A program made the position numbers and the translations under genes. Shown here piece after piece: positions 33,804 through 42,058 of a DNA stretch of 64,000 nt (the first letter of the stretch is position 1; each line of letters opens with the position of its first letter). The DNA comes from DASYLJ01 sp964432595 (GTDB lineage: Bacteria; Desulfobacterota; Binatia; DP-6): assembly GCA_964432595.1 (NCBI GenBank), contig CAYSOF010000015.1, positions 62,001 through 126,000 of the forward strand, in the 5' to 3' direction. The notes under the pieces were generated by a model, which worked only from the letters and a program-made list of their open reading frames with translations, did no database searches and was not told where the DNA came from.

Positions 33804-34940
33804 TCAGCGCTTCGCGGTGGCGGTGGTTTTCTTCGTCGAGGACTTCTTCGCGGAGGACTTCTTGGTCGACGATTGCTTCGCGGTCGTCGTCGCCTTCTTC
33901 GCGGACGCCTTCTTGGCGGGCGCCTTCTTCGCGACGACGATCTTCCTGGCGCCCGACTTTTTCGCGACGGCCTTCTTCGTCGAGGACTTCGCGACGCTCT
34001 TCTTCCGGCTCGCCGTGCGCGTCACGGTGCGCTTCTTCCGTCGCGGGGCCGCGGCCTCCACCACCGGCACGTCGCCGCCCGACAGGCGGCCGGCGAGGGC
34101 GAGCACCGTGTCGATGTAGGCGTCGGAGTGGTTGTAGTCCCAGATCACGCGCCGCTGCTGCTCGTACGTGATGCCCGGACGCCAGCCGTGCGCCGCGAGG
34201 TACTTGCCGCACGAGTGGATCGCGTCGTCGGGATCGTAGAGGCTGATCACGCCGTCGCCGTTCCCGTCGACGCCGTGGTTCAGATAGCTCGTCGGCAGAA
34301 ACTGCGGCATGCCGAACGCGCCCGAGCCCGAGCCGCGGATGCTGAGCGGATGGATGCCGGTGCGCTGCGCGATCGTGAACGTCGCGAGCACCTCGGGGTA
34401 GAACATGTCCTCGAGACGCTGGCCGCGCGCACGGACCTGACGCTCCACCCCGTCCGCGTGCGCCGGCGACAGCCCCTCGGTGTGGTTCGCGACGTTCTCG
34501 GCGAGGTTCCGCGGCTCGTTCGCCATGGCCAGCCGCGCGAGGCGCGGCAGGATGATGCTCGAGCCCGTGTTGCGATTGCACGCGGACTCGACGTTGACGA
34601 TCGCCGCGATGACCGACGCCGGGACGCCGTGCGCCTGCTCCGCGGCGCGGAAGGCGTCGGCGTGCGAGTCCATGCAGTCCTGCGCGCGACGCACGCTGCC
34701 CGCCGAGAGGTGGCCGCGGTACATCGAATGCGGCTCGCGTGGGCTGACCGAGAAGTACAGGCCGTCGAACGCGGCGAAGCGATCGTCGCTGAACACGGGC
34801 AACGAGCGCGCGCGCGGCACGCCGTCGGCCTCGAGCTTGTCGATCAGCCAGCCGTAGCCCTTGTCGTCGAACTGCTGCGCCCCTCCGATGGACGGCACCG
34901 CCAGCAGCAGGGCGAGCACGACGACGGCGGCGATCCGCAT
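33804..34940 (-). CDS. MltB-type lytic murein transglycosylase with a Lys/Ala-rich tail
   Basis: 378 residues from ATG 34940, with a signal peptide (AAVVVLALLLAVPSIGGAQ). The SLT_2/MltB domain has catalytic Glu118 (VNVESACNRNTGS), SGAFGMPQFLPTSY and a CGKYLAAHGWRPG signature. There is no lipobox Cys, so it is a soluble periplasmic form. The last about 78 residues (from RRKKRTVTR) are KKxxAKK repeats like histone H1 or PhaF-type tails. On a secreted murein enzyme this is unusual and may bind wall polyanions or DNA. Stop lies 11 bases before the aminotransferase start. Confidence 0.92.
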   Translation of the reverse strand: MRIAAVVVLALLLAVPSIGGAQQFDDKGYGWLIDKLEADGVPRARSLPVFSDDRFAAFDGLYFSVSPREPHSMYRGHLSAGSVRRAQDCMDSHADAFRAAEQAHGVPASVIAAIVNVESACNRNTGSSIILPRLARLAMANEPRNLAENVANHTEGLSPAHADGVERQVRARGQRLEDMFYPEVLATFTIAQRTGIHPLSIRGSGSGAFGMPQFLPTSYLNHGVDGNGDGVISLYDPDDAIHSCGKYLAAHGWRPGITYEQQRRVIWDYNHSDAYIDTVLALAGRLSGGDVPVVEAAAPRRKKRTVTRTASRKKSVAKSSTKKAVAKKSGARKIVVAKKAPAKKASAKKATTTAKQSSTKKSSAKKSSTKKTTATAKR

Positions 34941-34984
34941 GATCCCTGCATTAGGCCGACGAGCGGCCCGGGACGCAAACCACG

Positions 34985-36367
34985 TCACCGTCCGCCCAGC
35001 ACCGCCCCGTCGGGTACCGTCGTGGGGCCGTCCACGCGGACGTCGCCGCGCGCGGTGGCCGTGCCCGCGAAGCGGACGTCGCCGACCACGACGAACTGGC
35101 GGCAGTCGATCAGCGAGGGCGCGCCCTTCGGGAAGCGCTCCTCGACGTCCGGCACGCGACGGAAGAACTTCTGGTCGAGATCGACGAAGATCGGGCCGAG
35201 CGTCCGTCGCGGCGAGACGACGACGTGGAAGTCGTCGGTGAGGTCGTGCACGTCGGACCAGAGTGCCAGGAGATCGCTGGTCGTCTTCACCGGCACGAAG
35301 CGCGCGCGCGAGACGCGCACCGCGCGGGCGCCCGGGAAGACGCCGATCGCGGCGCCCATGGCCGTTTCGAGCTGGATCACCTTCGGCGACGACGGGTCGC
35401 CCGGGTCGACCGGCTTCTCGTTCGCGATCAGCGGCAGGCCGAGCACGCCGCTGGCCTCGTCCATCGTGCGCCGCAGGGTGCGGAGGTTCACCCACAGGTT
35501 GTTCGTGTTGAAGTAGCGGTGGACGTCGACGTTCTGGAAGTCGTCCTTCTCGTCGTCGGGACACTGCGCCGACTCGCGCAGCAGCAGGCCCTCGCCCTGC
35601 CGCCGGCGGGCGAGATGCCCGCCCTTGCGGTCGGCCTCGGTACGGTCGGCCACCTCCATCAGGAACGGCGCGCGCTCGCCGGCGAACCAGCCGAGGATGT
35701 CGAGGTCGAGCACCGCGCCGAGGTTGTCGGCGTTCGAGACGAACGCGTACTCGATGCCGCGCGCGAGCAGCGCGTCGAGCGTGCCCGACGTCACGAGCGC
35801 GGCGTAGATGTCGCCGTGGCCGGGCGGACACCACTCGTGCTCGCGATCGGCGGGCCACTCGACCGGCGTGCGATCGATCGCCAGGATGCGCGGCACCTTG
35901 TGCTGCAGGAAGTCGAGCGGCAGGCCGACGTCGAGATCGGGATAGCGCGCGAGGAGCGCCAGCGAGTCGTCGCGCGTCCGGAAGCTGTTCATCAGGACGA
36001 GCGGCAGCCGTCCGCCGTGGGTGGCGCGCAGGTGCAGGATCTGACGCACGATGATGTCGAGGAAGGTGAGCCCCTGCTTCACCGGCAGCAGCGACTTCGC
36101 GCGCGTCATGCCCATCGACGTGCCGAGCCCGCCGTTCAGCTTGATGACGACGGCACGGTCGAGCGCCGCGCGCCCGGCGTCGCGGAATCGCGCGAAGCCG
36201 GCGGCGTCGGGCAGGTCCTCGACCGGCGCGATGTCGTCGCGCGACACTTTCCCCTGATCGCCGGCGACCAGCAGGCCGTACGCGCGCTCGAACGCGGCGA
36301 TGGCCAGCTCGGGCAGGCCCTCGGCCCGCATCTTCGCCGCGAACGGCTCGAACGCCCGCGTCGTCAT
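34985..36367 (-). CDS. UTP-glucose-1-phosphate uridylyltransferase, eukaryotic (UDPGP) type
   Basis: 460 residues. The nucleotide-binding loop KLNGGLGTSMGM (about residue 76), PVKQGLTFLDI, FVSNADNLGAVLD and NTNNLWVNL (LPLIANEKPVDP downstream) follow animal/fungal/plant UGPases rather than bacterial GalU. A left-handed beta-helix end (FAGTATARGDVRVDGPTTV) is present. It makes UDP-glucose from UTP and glucose-1-phosphate. ATG overlaps the TGA of the upstream DUF4920 gene by 4 bases, indicating coupled translation. Confidence 0.93.
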   Translation of the reverse strand: MTTRAFEPFAAKMRAEGLPELAIAAFERAYGLLVAGDQGKVSRDDIAPVEDLPDAAGFARFRDAGRAALDRAVVIKLNGGLGTSMGMTRAKSLLPVKQGLTFLDIIVRQILHLRATHGGRLPLVLMNSFRTRDDSLALLARYPDLDVGLPLDFLQHKVPRILAIDRTPVEWPADREHEWCPPGHGDIYAALVTSGTLDALLARGIEYAFVSNADNLGAVLDLDILGWFAGERAPFLMEVADRTEADRKGGHLARRRQGEGLLLRESAQCPDDEKDDFQNVDVHRYFNTNNLWVNLRTLRRTMDEASGVLGLPLIANEKPVDPGDPSSPKVIQLETAMGAAIGVFPGARAVRVSRARFVPVKTTSDLLALWSDVHDLTDDFHVVVSPRRTLGPIFVDLDQKFFRRVPDVEERFPKGAPSLIDCRQFVVVGDVRFAGTATARGDVRVDGPTTVPDGAVLGGR

Positions 36368-36894
36368 CGCGCCGCTCCTTTCCGGCACCCGCCGGGTCCA
36401 CACAGCTCCACCGCGTCCGCGACGATCTGCACCGACGTCGTGTCGCCGGTGATCTTCGCGACCTCCGCAGGCGGCTGGCCCGCGTCCTCGGCCAGATGCC
36501 GCCGCAGCGCCTCGGGGGTGACCTCCACCTTCGCGACGCCCTCGATGGCCGCGGTCCGCCCGCTCGCGTCGAGCGGCACGAAGAAGGCGTAGTCGCGGAA
36601 GCGCACGCGCACCTCCGTGCCGCCGTCGCGCAGCATCATCCAGCAGCCCTTGCGCTGGCAGACGCCGCTGACGACCCCGTCGACCCGCACCGGCCGGTCG
36701 GCCCAGCGCGTGGGATCGTTCACGATGTCGGCCAGGGGCGTGGGCGCGGCCAGCGTGGGCTCGCGCCCGTAGACCTCCCGCCCGGCGTCGACGGTCAGCG
36801 GCTTCGCGAGACCGAGCCGGCGCGGCGCGGGCGGCGCGTCGGCGGCGAGGACGGGAGACAGCAGGAGCAGGACACCGAAGGCCACACGACGCAT
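36364..36894 (-). CDS. Exported DUF4920-family protein
   Basis: 176 residues from ATG 36894, signal peptide (VAFGVLLLLSPVLAADA). The mature part has an OB-like fold with DRPVRVDGVVSGVCQRKGCW and VRVRFRDYAFFVP, the DUF4920 signature, including the CxxxGCW pair. A terminal CGPGGC adds two Cys. Family members are small periplasmic proteins of unknown, possibly metal-related function. First gene of the leftward run. Confidence 0.86.
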   Translation of the reverse strand: MRRVAFGVLLLLSPVLAADAPPAPRRLGLAKPLTVDAGREVYGREPTLAAPTPLADIVNDPTRWADRPVRVDGVVSGVCQRKGCWMMLRDGGTEVRVRFRDYAFFVPLDASGRTAAIEGVAKVEVTPEALRRHLAEDAGQPPAEVAKITGDTTSVQIVADAVELCGPGGCRKGAAR

Positions 36895-36952
36895 GTCGAC
36901 GGCCTGTATCCCCATCGGATCGCCCGCAGTCAACGCACCCGTCGAAAAGTCC

Positions 36953-36982
36953 TTGACGGCGAGCGAAGCGCGACCGGATAAA
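36953..36982 (+). promoter_or_regulatory. Promoter of the PI-PLC-like gene (probably leaderless)
   Basis: TTGACG (36953-36958), an 18-base spacer, then GATAAA (36977-36982). Transcription would start 6-8 bases on, at or next to ATG 36990. There is no Shine-Dalgarno, which fits a leaderless mRNA. Confidence 0.5.
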
Positions 36983-36989
36983 CGCCGGT

Positions 36990-38237
36990 ATGCGTCTCGT
37001 CACCGCCGCCGTGCTGCTCGCGACGTTGCTCCTGCCCGCCATGGCGTCTGCGCAGCCCGGCCAGACGGCCGCCTGCCGGCGCTCCGCGAGCAAGCTCGAG
37101 GCGCTCGAGCGACGCATCGACCGCGCTCGCGGCGGCGCGCGGCCGAACCGCCTCGCGCGGCTCGCGCGGCTGACGCGCAAGCACGTCGACCGCTGCGTCC
37201 ACCTGAACCAGGTCCAGGTGCTGGCGACGCACAACAGCTACCACATCGAGCCCGAGCCGGCGCTGCTCGCCGTGCTGACGGCGTTCTCGCCGCTCTTCGA
37301 GCAGATCGAGTACACGCACGTGCCCCTCCAGCAGCAGTTCGACGAGCAGGGCATCCGCGCGCTCGAGATCGACGTCTTCGCCGACCCGCTGGGCGGCCTC
37401 TTCTCGCGGCGCGGCGGGCTCGTCGCGATCGGCAAGGATCCCGAATCCGGCCTTCCGGAGCTCGACGAGCCCGGCTTCAAGGTGCTCCACATCCAGGACC
37501 TCGACTTCCAGAGCGTGTGTCTCACGTTCGTCGGCTGCCTGGAGCAGGTCCGCGACTGGTCCGACGCCCACCCGCAGCACCTGCCGCTCATGATCCAGAT
37601 CGAGGCGAAGGACGATGTCATCCCGAACACCCTCGGGCTCACCTTCGCCGTGCCGATCCCGATCGGCGCCGCCGAGCTCGACGCGCTCGACGCCGAGATC
37701 CGCAGCGTCTTCCCGCCGGAGCGGCTGATCACGCCCGACGACGTCCGTCAGGACGAGGCCACGCTCGAGCAGGGCGTCCTCGAGCACGGCTGGCCGACGC
37801 TCGGCGAGTCGCGCGGGCGCATCCTCTTCACGCTCGACAATGGCGGCGCGAAGCGCGCGGCCTACCGTGCCGGCCGCCCGAACCTCGAGGGCCGCGTGCT
37901 CTTCACGCCGTCGTCGCCAGGCGAGCCCGACGCCGCGTTCATCAAGGAGAACGATCCCGAAGGCGATCCCGCACGCATCCCCGCGCTGGTGGCCGCGGGT
38001 TACGTCGTGCGCACGCGCGCCGACGGCGATACCATCGAGGCGCGCACGGGCGACGTCACGCAACGCGAGGCCGCGCTGGCGAGCGGCGCCCAGTGGGTCA
38101 GCACCGACTATCCGGTGCCCGACCCCGACTTCGGCACGAGCTACTTCGTCACCATTCCCGACGGCGCGCCGGCGCGCTGCAACCCGGTCAACGCGCCGCC
38201 GGGATGCCGGACGGATTCGCTCGAGCCAACGTCCTAG
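36990..38237 (+). CDS. Secreted Ca2+-dependent phosphoinositide phospholipase C-like protein
   Basis: 415 residues. Signal peptide (LVTAAVLLATLLLPAMASAQ), a basic coiled region (30-65), then a PI-PLC TIM barrel (about 70-390): NQVQVLATHNSYHIEP (catalytic His), YTHVPLQQQFDEQGIRALEIDVFAD (second acid cluster, metal). The Ca-dependent PI-PLC-C1 group is the best fit. Likely cleaves phosphoinositides or glycerophosphodiesters outside the cell; substrate not established. Ends 10 bases before the convergent lipoprotein gene. Confidence 0.9.
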   Translation: MRLVTAAVLLATLLLPAMASAQPGQTAACRRSASKLEALERRIDRARGGARPNRLARLARLTRKHVDRCVHLNQVQVLATHNSYHIEPEPALLAVLTAFSPLFEQIEYTHVPLQQQFDEQGIRALEIDVFADPLGGLFSRRGGLVAIGKDPESGLPELDEPGFKVLHIQDLDFQSVCLTFVGCLEQVRDWSDAHPQHLPLMIQIEAKDDVIPNTLGLTFAVPIPIGAAELDALDAEIRSVFPPERLITPDDVRQDEATLEQGVLEHGWPTLGESRGRILFTLDNGGAKRAAYRAGRPNLEGRVLFTPSSPGEPDAAFIKENDPEGDPARIPALVAAGYVVRTRADGDTIEARTGDVTQREAALASGAQWVSTDYPVPDPDFGTSYFVTIPDGAPARCNPVNAPPGCRTDSLEPTS

Positions 38238-38247
38238 GAGACCGACG

Positions 38248-38568
38248 TCACTTGCAGAGCGGGTTCTTCTCGAGCCCTTCGATCAGCTGCTTGCAGGACG
38301 TGGCCAGCGTGCCCTTGGCCTCGGCGTTCTGCGCCAGCTGCTTGAAGCCGTCGCGCTGGTCCTTGATGGCCTTCTCCATCGTCGGCCGCGAGGCTTCCGG
38401 CACGTTCGGAACGCACGCCTCGGCCTTGGCGAGGTAGGCGTCGCACTCGGGTACGCCGGTCACGGGAGCCGCCGTCCCGCCACCCGTCGCCGCCTTCTCC
38501 TCACCGCCGCCGCAGGCGACCACCGCCAACGCGAGCCCCACCGTCATTCCCAGGAGTCGCTTCATCAT
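38248..38568 (-). CDS. Small Cys-containing lipoprotein
   Basis: 106 residues. Lipobox VVAC (Cys19) after a hydrophobic stretch, a Gly/Thr/Ala spacer (AATGGGTAAP), then a compact helical domain with four Cys that could form two disulfides (PECDAY, EACVPN, TSCKQL, PLCK). Possibly outer-membrane-anchored (Gly at +2). Function unknown. Confidence 0.78.
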   Translation of the reverse strand: MMKRLLGMTVGLALAVVACGGGEEKAATGGGTAAPVTGVPECDAYLAKAEACVPNVPEASRPTMEKAIKDQRDGFKQLAQNAEAKGTLATSCKQLIEGLEKNPLCK

Positions 38569-38690
38569 GTCCTCCCCTGCGCCGGCAGCATGGGTGCCGA
38601 GGCGCGCGGCACGATAGTCACGTGCCTCCGGAGGCGCAACCCGGCGCTGCGCCTTGACCCGCGCGGCTGGATCGTGGTTCCGATCCGCGC

Positions 38691-39467
38691 ATGATCCTCG
38701 ATCGTTTCCGGATGACCGATCGCGTGGCCATCGTCACCGGAGCCGGACGCGGCATCGGCGCCGGCATCGCCCGCGCGTTCGCGGAAGCCGGAGCCGACGT
38801 CGTGTGCGCGGCCCGGACCCCGGCGCAAATCGAGGAAACGTGCGCCGCCGTACGCGCCTGCGGGCGTCGCGCTCTGGCGGTGCCGTGCGACGTCACGGAG
38901 CGCGTCCAGCTCGAGGCGCTCGTGCGCACGACCCTCGACCAGTTCGACCGCATCGACGTCGTCGTGAACAACGCCGGCGGCTACCCGCCGCTGCCGGCCC
39001 TACGCACGAGTGAGCGCGCATTCGAGGAGGCCTTCCGCTTCAACGTCACCACCGCGTTCCTGTTGACGCGCTTCACGATGCCGCACCTCCAGGAGGCGCG
39101 CGACGGCGGCGTGGTGCTGAACATCTCCTCGGCCGCCGGGCGCATCGTTCGCTCGGGCTTCGTCGCCTACGGCACGGCCAAGGCCGCGCTCTCGTTCATG
39201 ACGCGGCAGCTGGCCGCCGAGTTCGCCCCCGCGGTGCGCGTGAACGCCATCGCGGTCGGTGCCGTGTCCACGTCGGCGCTGCAGCCGTTCCTCGACGAGG
39301 AGCTCGAGGCCAAGATGGCGGCGATGACGCCGATGAAGCGCATCGGCACCGTCGAAGACATCGCGGCCGCCGCCGTCTGGCTGTGCTCGCCCGCCGGCGG
39401 ATGGGTGACGGGCAAGGTCGTCGAGGTCGACGGCGGCACCGAAGCGACGAACTGGCCATTTGATTGA
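38691..39467 (+). CDS. Classical SDR oxidoreductase
   Basis: 258 residues. TGAGRGIG (16-23), NNAG, the Ser-Tyr-Lys triad (Ser146/147, Tyr160, Lys164; YGTAKAA) and a WVTGKVVEVDGG end are complete, so this is an active NAD(P)-dependent enzyme, FabG/glucose-dehydrogenase-like. Substrate unknown. In contrast to the SDR at 1801 its catalytic Tyr is intact. A hairpin follows the stop codon. Confidence 0.94.
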   Translation: MILDRFRMTDRVAIVTGAGRGIGAGIARAFAEAGADVVCAARTPAQIEETCAAVRACGRRALAVPCDVTERVQLEALVRTTLDQFDRIDVVVNNAGGYPPLPALRTSERAFEEAFRFNVTTAFLLTRFTMPHLQEARDGGVVLNISSAAGRIVRSGFVAYGTAKAALSFMTRQLAAEFAPAVRVNAIAVGAVSTSALQPFLDEELEAKMAAMTPMKRIGTVEDIAAAAVWLCSPAGGWVTGKVVEVDGGTEATNWPFD

Positions 39468-39469
39468 TC

Positions 39470-39494
39470 TGCCCCGAGACCATGTCTCGGGGCA
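39470..39494 (+). terminator. Hairpin after the SDR gene
   Basis: An 11-bp perfect stem (TGCCCCGAGAC with GTCTCGGGGCA) with a 3-nt loop begins 3 bases after the stop codon. There is no T-run. A second imperfect GC-rich hairpin follows at about 39531-39561. Confidence 0.55.
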
Positions 39495-39617
39495 CCGCGG
39501 GGTTGGAGCGTACGTTTCCGCGCGATCCTCGTGCCGCGGCCGGCGAAGCCGGCGCGGCATGGCGTCACGCACGACGGCGCGGTTGTTTTGGCTGGCGGGT
39601 GATGTCCTTTTGCGCGC

Positions 39618-40079
39618 ATGCGTGATGGCACTGGTGGGCACGGTCGCGAGTATCCTGAGCTGCCGACGGAGGTCGCGTCGCAGATCGTCGAGCGGTTCAA
39701 CGAGATCAATGCGCCGCTGTTCGGGGGGTACCTCGGGTTCCGGCTCGAAACGGTGCGGAAGGGGTACGCGCGGCTCGTCACCGAGTGTCGGCCGGAGCTG
39801 GCGAATCCGGGCGGCGTCATGCACGGCGGCGCCAGCTTCGGGCTCGCCGACTCGGCCGTGGCGGCCGCGCTCATGACCATCTATGCGCCGGGCAACGCGC
39901 TCCTCACCATCGAGATGAAGATCAATTACCTCGAGGCCATCGTGAGCGGCACGGTCGTCGCCGAGGCCTGGGTGCTGCGATCGAGCCGGCGCAGCGCGTA
40001 CGCGGAAGTCGACGTGTGGGCGGGCGGCAAGCTCGCGGCCCGGGCGAGCACGACGTACATGATCCGTCCGATGGCCTGA
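39618..40079 (+). CDS. PaaI-type hotdog thioesterase
   Basis: 153 residues. The hotdog signature GGVMHGGASFGLADSAVA, with the usual catalytic Asp/Asn region (GLADSA), and MKINYLEAIVSGTVVAEAWV are typical of PaaI/YbgC-type acyl-CoA thioesterases. The start ATG has no strong Shine-Dalgarno. Lies 150 bases after an SDR, so both may act on the same acyl compound. Confidence 0.88.
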   Translation: MRDGTGGHGREYPELPTEVASQIVERFNEINAPLFGGYLGFRLETVRKGYARLVTECRPELANPGGVMHGGASFGLADSAVAAALMTIYAPGNALLTIEMKINYLEAIVSGTVVAEAWVLRSSRRSAYAEVDVWAGGKLAARASTTYMIRPMA

Positions 40080-40144
40080 CCCCCGGAGTCAGGTTCCTGT
40101 CACGCGTGACGCGGTGCGATCGCGCAACGACGTGGGCGCCCTCG

Positions 40145-40160
40145 TGGCGCGCGTGTTGCT
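40145..40160 (+). promoter_or_regulatory. Candidate sigma-54 promoter (site A)
   Basis: TGGCGCGCGTGTTGCT matches the consensus TGGCACGnnnnTTGCW except one base, with exact GG-N10-GC spacing. Inferred start about 40171, then the Shine-Dalgarno (40174-40182) and ATG 40188, an ideal arrangement. Confidence 0.62.
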
Positions 40161-40187
40161 TCCTCCGTTCACCGAGGGGAGGTGGCC

Positions 40188-40298
40188 ATGCTGAGCTTCA
40201 CCGTCGGTCTCTGGCTGGGCGCTGCGTTGGGAGCCTGCTGCATGGGCGCGCTGTGGGATCACGAGCGGCGCGACCGTCACCAGCTGCCGCTGCGTTAG
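40188..40298 (+). CDS. 36-residue single-pass membrane peptide
   Basis: A small gene with a strong GAGGGGAGG Shine-Dalgarno. Translation: MLSFTVGLWLGAALGA, then CCMGALWD and a charged tail DHERRDRHQLPLR. One glycine-rich membrane helix with two Cys at its inner end. It is preceded by a near-consensus sigma-54 promoter. Its TAG overlaps the stop of the convergent oxidoreductase by 4 bases. Short glycine-zipper peptides like this occur with CsbD/YtxH-type stress genes. Function unknown. Confidence 0.6.
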   Translation: MLSFTVGLWLGAALGACCMGALWDHERRDRHQLPLR

Positions 40299-41797
40299 CC
40301 GACCGGTTCCAGATCGTCGCGCGCCGGGCCGCTCACCACGTGGCCGGTCGCGTCGAAGCGCGAGCCGTGACACGGACAGTCCCAGGTCCGCTCGCCGGGG
40401 TTCCACGCGACGATGCACTTCAGGTGGGGGCACACGGCCGACCGCTCGTGCAGCCCGCCCTCGGGATCGCGGTAGGCGGCGATCTTCGACAGACCGCGCC
40501 GGAGGACGGCGCCGCAGCCGGGCGCGATCTCGTCGACGGAGCCGACCGTTCCGGGACGCACCCACTGCGTGAGCTGCGCCGCGACGTTCATACCTTCGCG
40601 CGCCATCTCGCCCATCGCCTTCAGCCGTAGCCGCGACGGGTCGTACAGGTCGACCCACGGGTTCGCGCGCCCCTGGATGAGGTCGGCGAGCAGCATGCCG
40701 GCGATCACCCCGTGGGTCATGCCGTTGCCGGAGTCGCCGGTGACCGCGTAGACATCCGAGCCGTCGTCGATGCGGCCGATGAAGGCCAGCCCGTCCATCG
40801 ACTCCATCACCTGGCCGGACCAGCGATGGACGACGGGGCCCATGGACGGGAACCACTCCCGCGCCCACGACTCGAGGCGCGCGTAGCGGGTCTCCGGCGT
40901 CTCGTCGTCCTGCCCTGTCTTGTGGTCCTCGCCGCCGACGACGAGCAGGTCGGTGTCGCCCTCCCCCTCGGCGAGCCGCACGTAGTGGAACGGGTCGGCC
41001 GAGTCCCAGAAGAGACCGCGCGGCACGGCCCCGTGGGGTACGCGGGCGGTGACGACGTAGGTGCGATACGGCGCCTGCTTCGTGTGCAGCGGCAGCGCGT
41101 CGTGGATCGGCGAGTTGGTCGCGAGGACCACGGCACGGGCCACGACGACGGCGCCGGTGGCGGTCACGACGCGCACGGGCGCCGCCCCCTCGAGCGCGGT
41201 CACGTGGGCGGGCGCGAAGACGCGTCCGCCATGACGGCGGACGGCGTCGACGAGGCCGCGCACGAGCCGCAAGGGGTGCACCTGCGCCTGCTCCGCGAAA
41301 CGCAGGCACGGCCCGGTATCGACCGCCCCGAGCGGTGCGCGTGCCAGCCGCTCGACGGAGACGCCTGCGTCCCGTGCCGCGTCGAGCTCCGCGTCCAGGT
41401 GCTCGCGCGGCGCCGGCGCACCGATCAGCCAGCCGTCGAGGCGCTCGAATCCACACGCGATCTCCTCGTCGCGCACCAGCGTTTCGATCCGGTCGATCGC
41501 GGCGGCGTGGCTGAATGCGGCCGCGCGGGCGCCGTCGGCGCCGTGGACGGACGCGATCCGTGCCCAGCCGTGATCGAGCGCCGTGACGAGCTGGGCCGTG
41601 GTGCGGCCCGTCTCACCGCCGCCGATCTCGCTCTGCTCGAGGACGACGACGTCGCGCCCCTCGCGGGCGAGGAGATAGGCCGTCATCAGGCCGGCGATGC
41701 CCGCGCCGACGATGCAGACGTCGGCGCGGGCGTCGGCGGAGAGCGCCGAGGCGAACGGCGCCTCGCCGCGGTCGTACCATGCGGACGACGTGCTCAT
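40295..41797 (-). CDS. FAD-dependent oxidoreductase with C-terminal Rieske domain
   Basis: 500 residues from ATG 41797. N-terminal Rossmann GAGIAGLMTAYLL with VVVLEQSEIGGGETGRTTAQ (DAO/glycine-oxidase-like fold), and a C-terminal Rieske [2Fe-2S] site with CPHLKC and CPCHGSRF ligands in the last 50 residues. The fused FAD-Rieske design is seen in a DAO-like family of largely unknown substrate. Followed, with an ATGA overlap, by the zinc-ribbon gene on the upstream side. Convergent with the 36-residue peptide gene. Confidence 0.93.
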   Translation of the reverse strand: MSTSSAWYDRGEAPFASALSADARADVCIVGAGIAGLMTAYLLAREGRDVVVLEQSEIGGGETGRTTAQLVTALDHGWARIASVHGADGARAAAFSHAAAIDRIETLVRDEEIACGFERLDGWLIGAPAPREHLDAELDAARDAGVSVERLARAPLGAVDTGPCLRFAEQAQVHPLRLVRGLVDAVRRHGGRVFAPAHVTALEGAAPVRVVTATGAVVVARAVVLATNSPIHDALPLHTKQAPYRTYVVTARVPHGAVPRGLFWDSADPFHYVRLAEGEGDTDLLVVGGEDHKTGQDDETPETRYARLESWAREWFPSMGPVVHRWSGQVMESMDGLAFIGRIDDGSDVYAVTGDSGNGMTHGVIAGMLLADLIQGRANPWVDLYDPSRLRLKAMGEMAREGMNVAAQLTQWVRPGTVGSVDEIAPGCGAVLRRGLSKIAAYRDPEGGLHERSAVCPHLKCIVAWNPGERTWDCPCHGSRFDATGHVVSGPARDDLEPVG

Positions 41798-42033
41798 CCG
41801 CCGACGCGGTCGCGCAGACCGTGCTCTCCGTCCTGCGCCGCACAGTGCGCGCAGCAGAAGAACCGGCCCGCCGCTTCCACGCCGTGCCCGAGGATCATGC
41901 AGGCGCAGTGCTCGCAGCGTGGCGCCAGCTTGTGCGCCGCGCATTCGAAGCTGTCGAAGACGTGCGTCTGGCCCGCCGTGACCACCTGGAAGGCCTTGTC
42001 GTACTCGTTTCCACAGACTTCGCACTGCGCCAT
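41794..42033 (-). CDS. Small zinc-ribbon / metallothionein-like protein
   Basis: 79 residues from ATG 42033 with an AGGAGG site. Nine Cys in CEVCG (4-7), FECAAH (31), RCEHCAC (40-45) and FCCAHC (60-64) form two or more zinc-binding clusters, plus HGVE. The FDSFECAAH and CCAHC pattern recalls short bacterial proteins of the prokaryotic metallothionein/zinc-ribbon type, but I am not certain of the family. Its stop overlaps the ATG of the FAD/Rieske gene, so the two are co-translated. Confidence 0.82.
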   Translation of the reverse strand: MAQCEVCGNEYDKAFQVVTAGQTHVFDSFECAAHKLAPRCEHCACMILGHGVEAAGRFFCCAHCAAQDGEHGLRDRVGG

Positions 42034-42058
42034 GTCGTCCACCTCCTGTGTACGGTCG

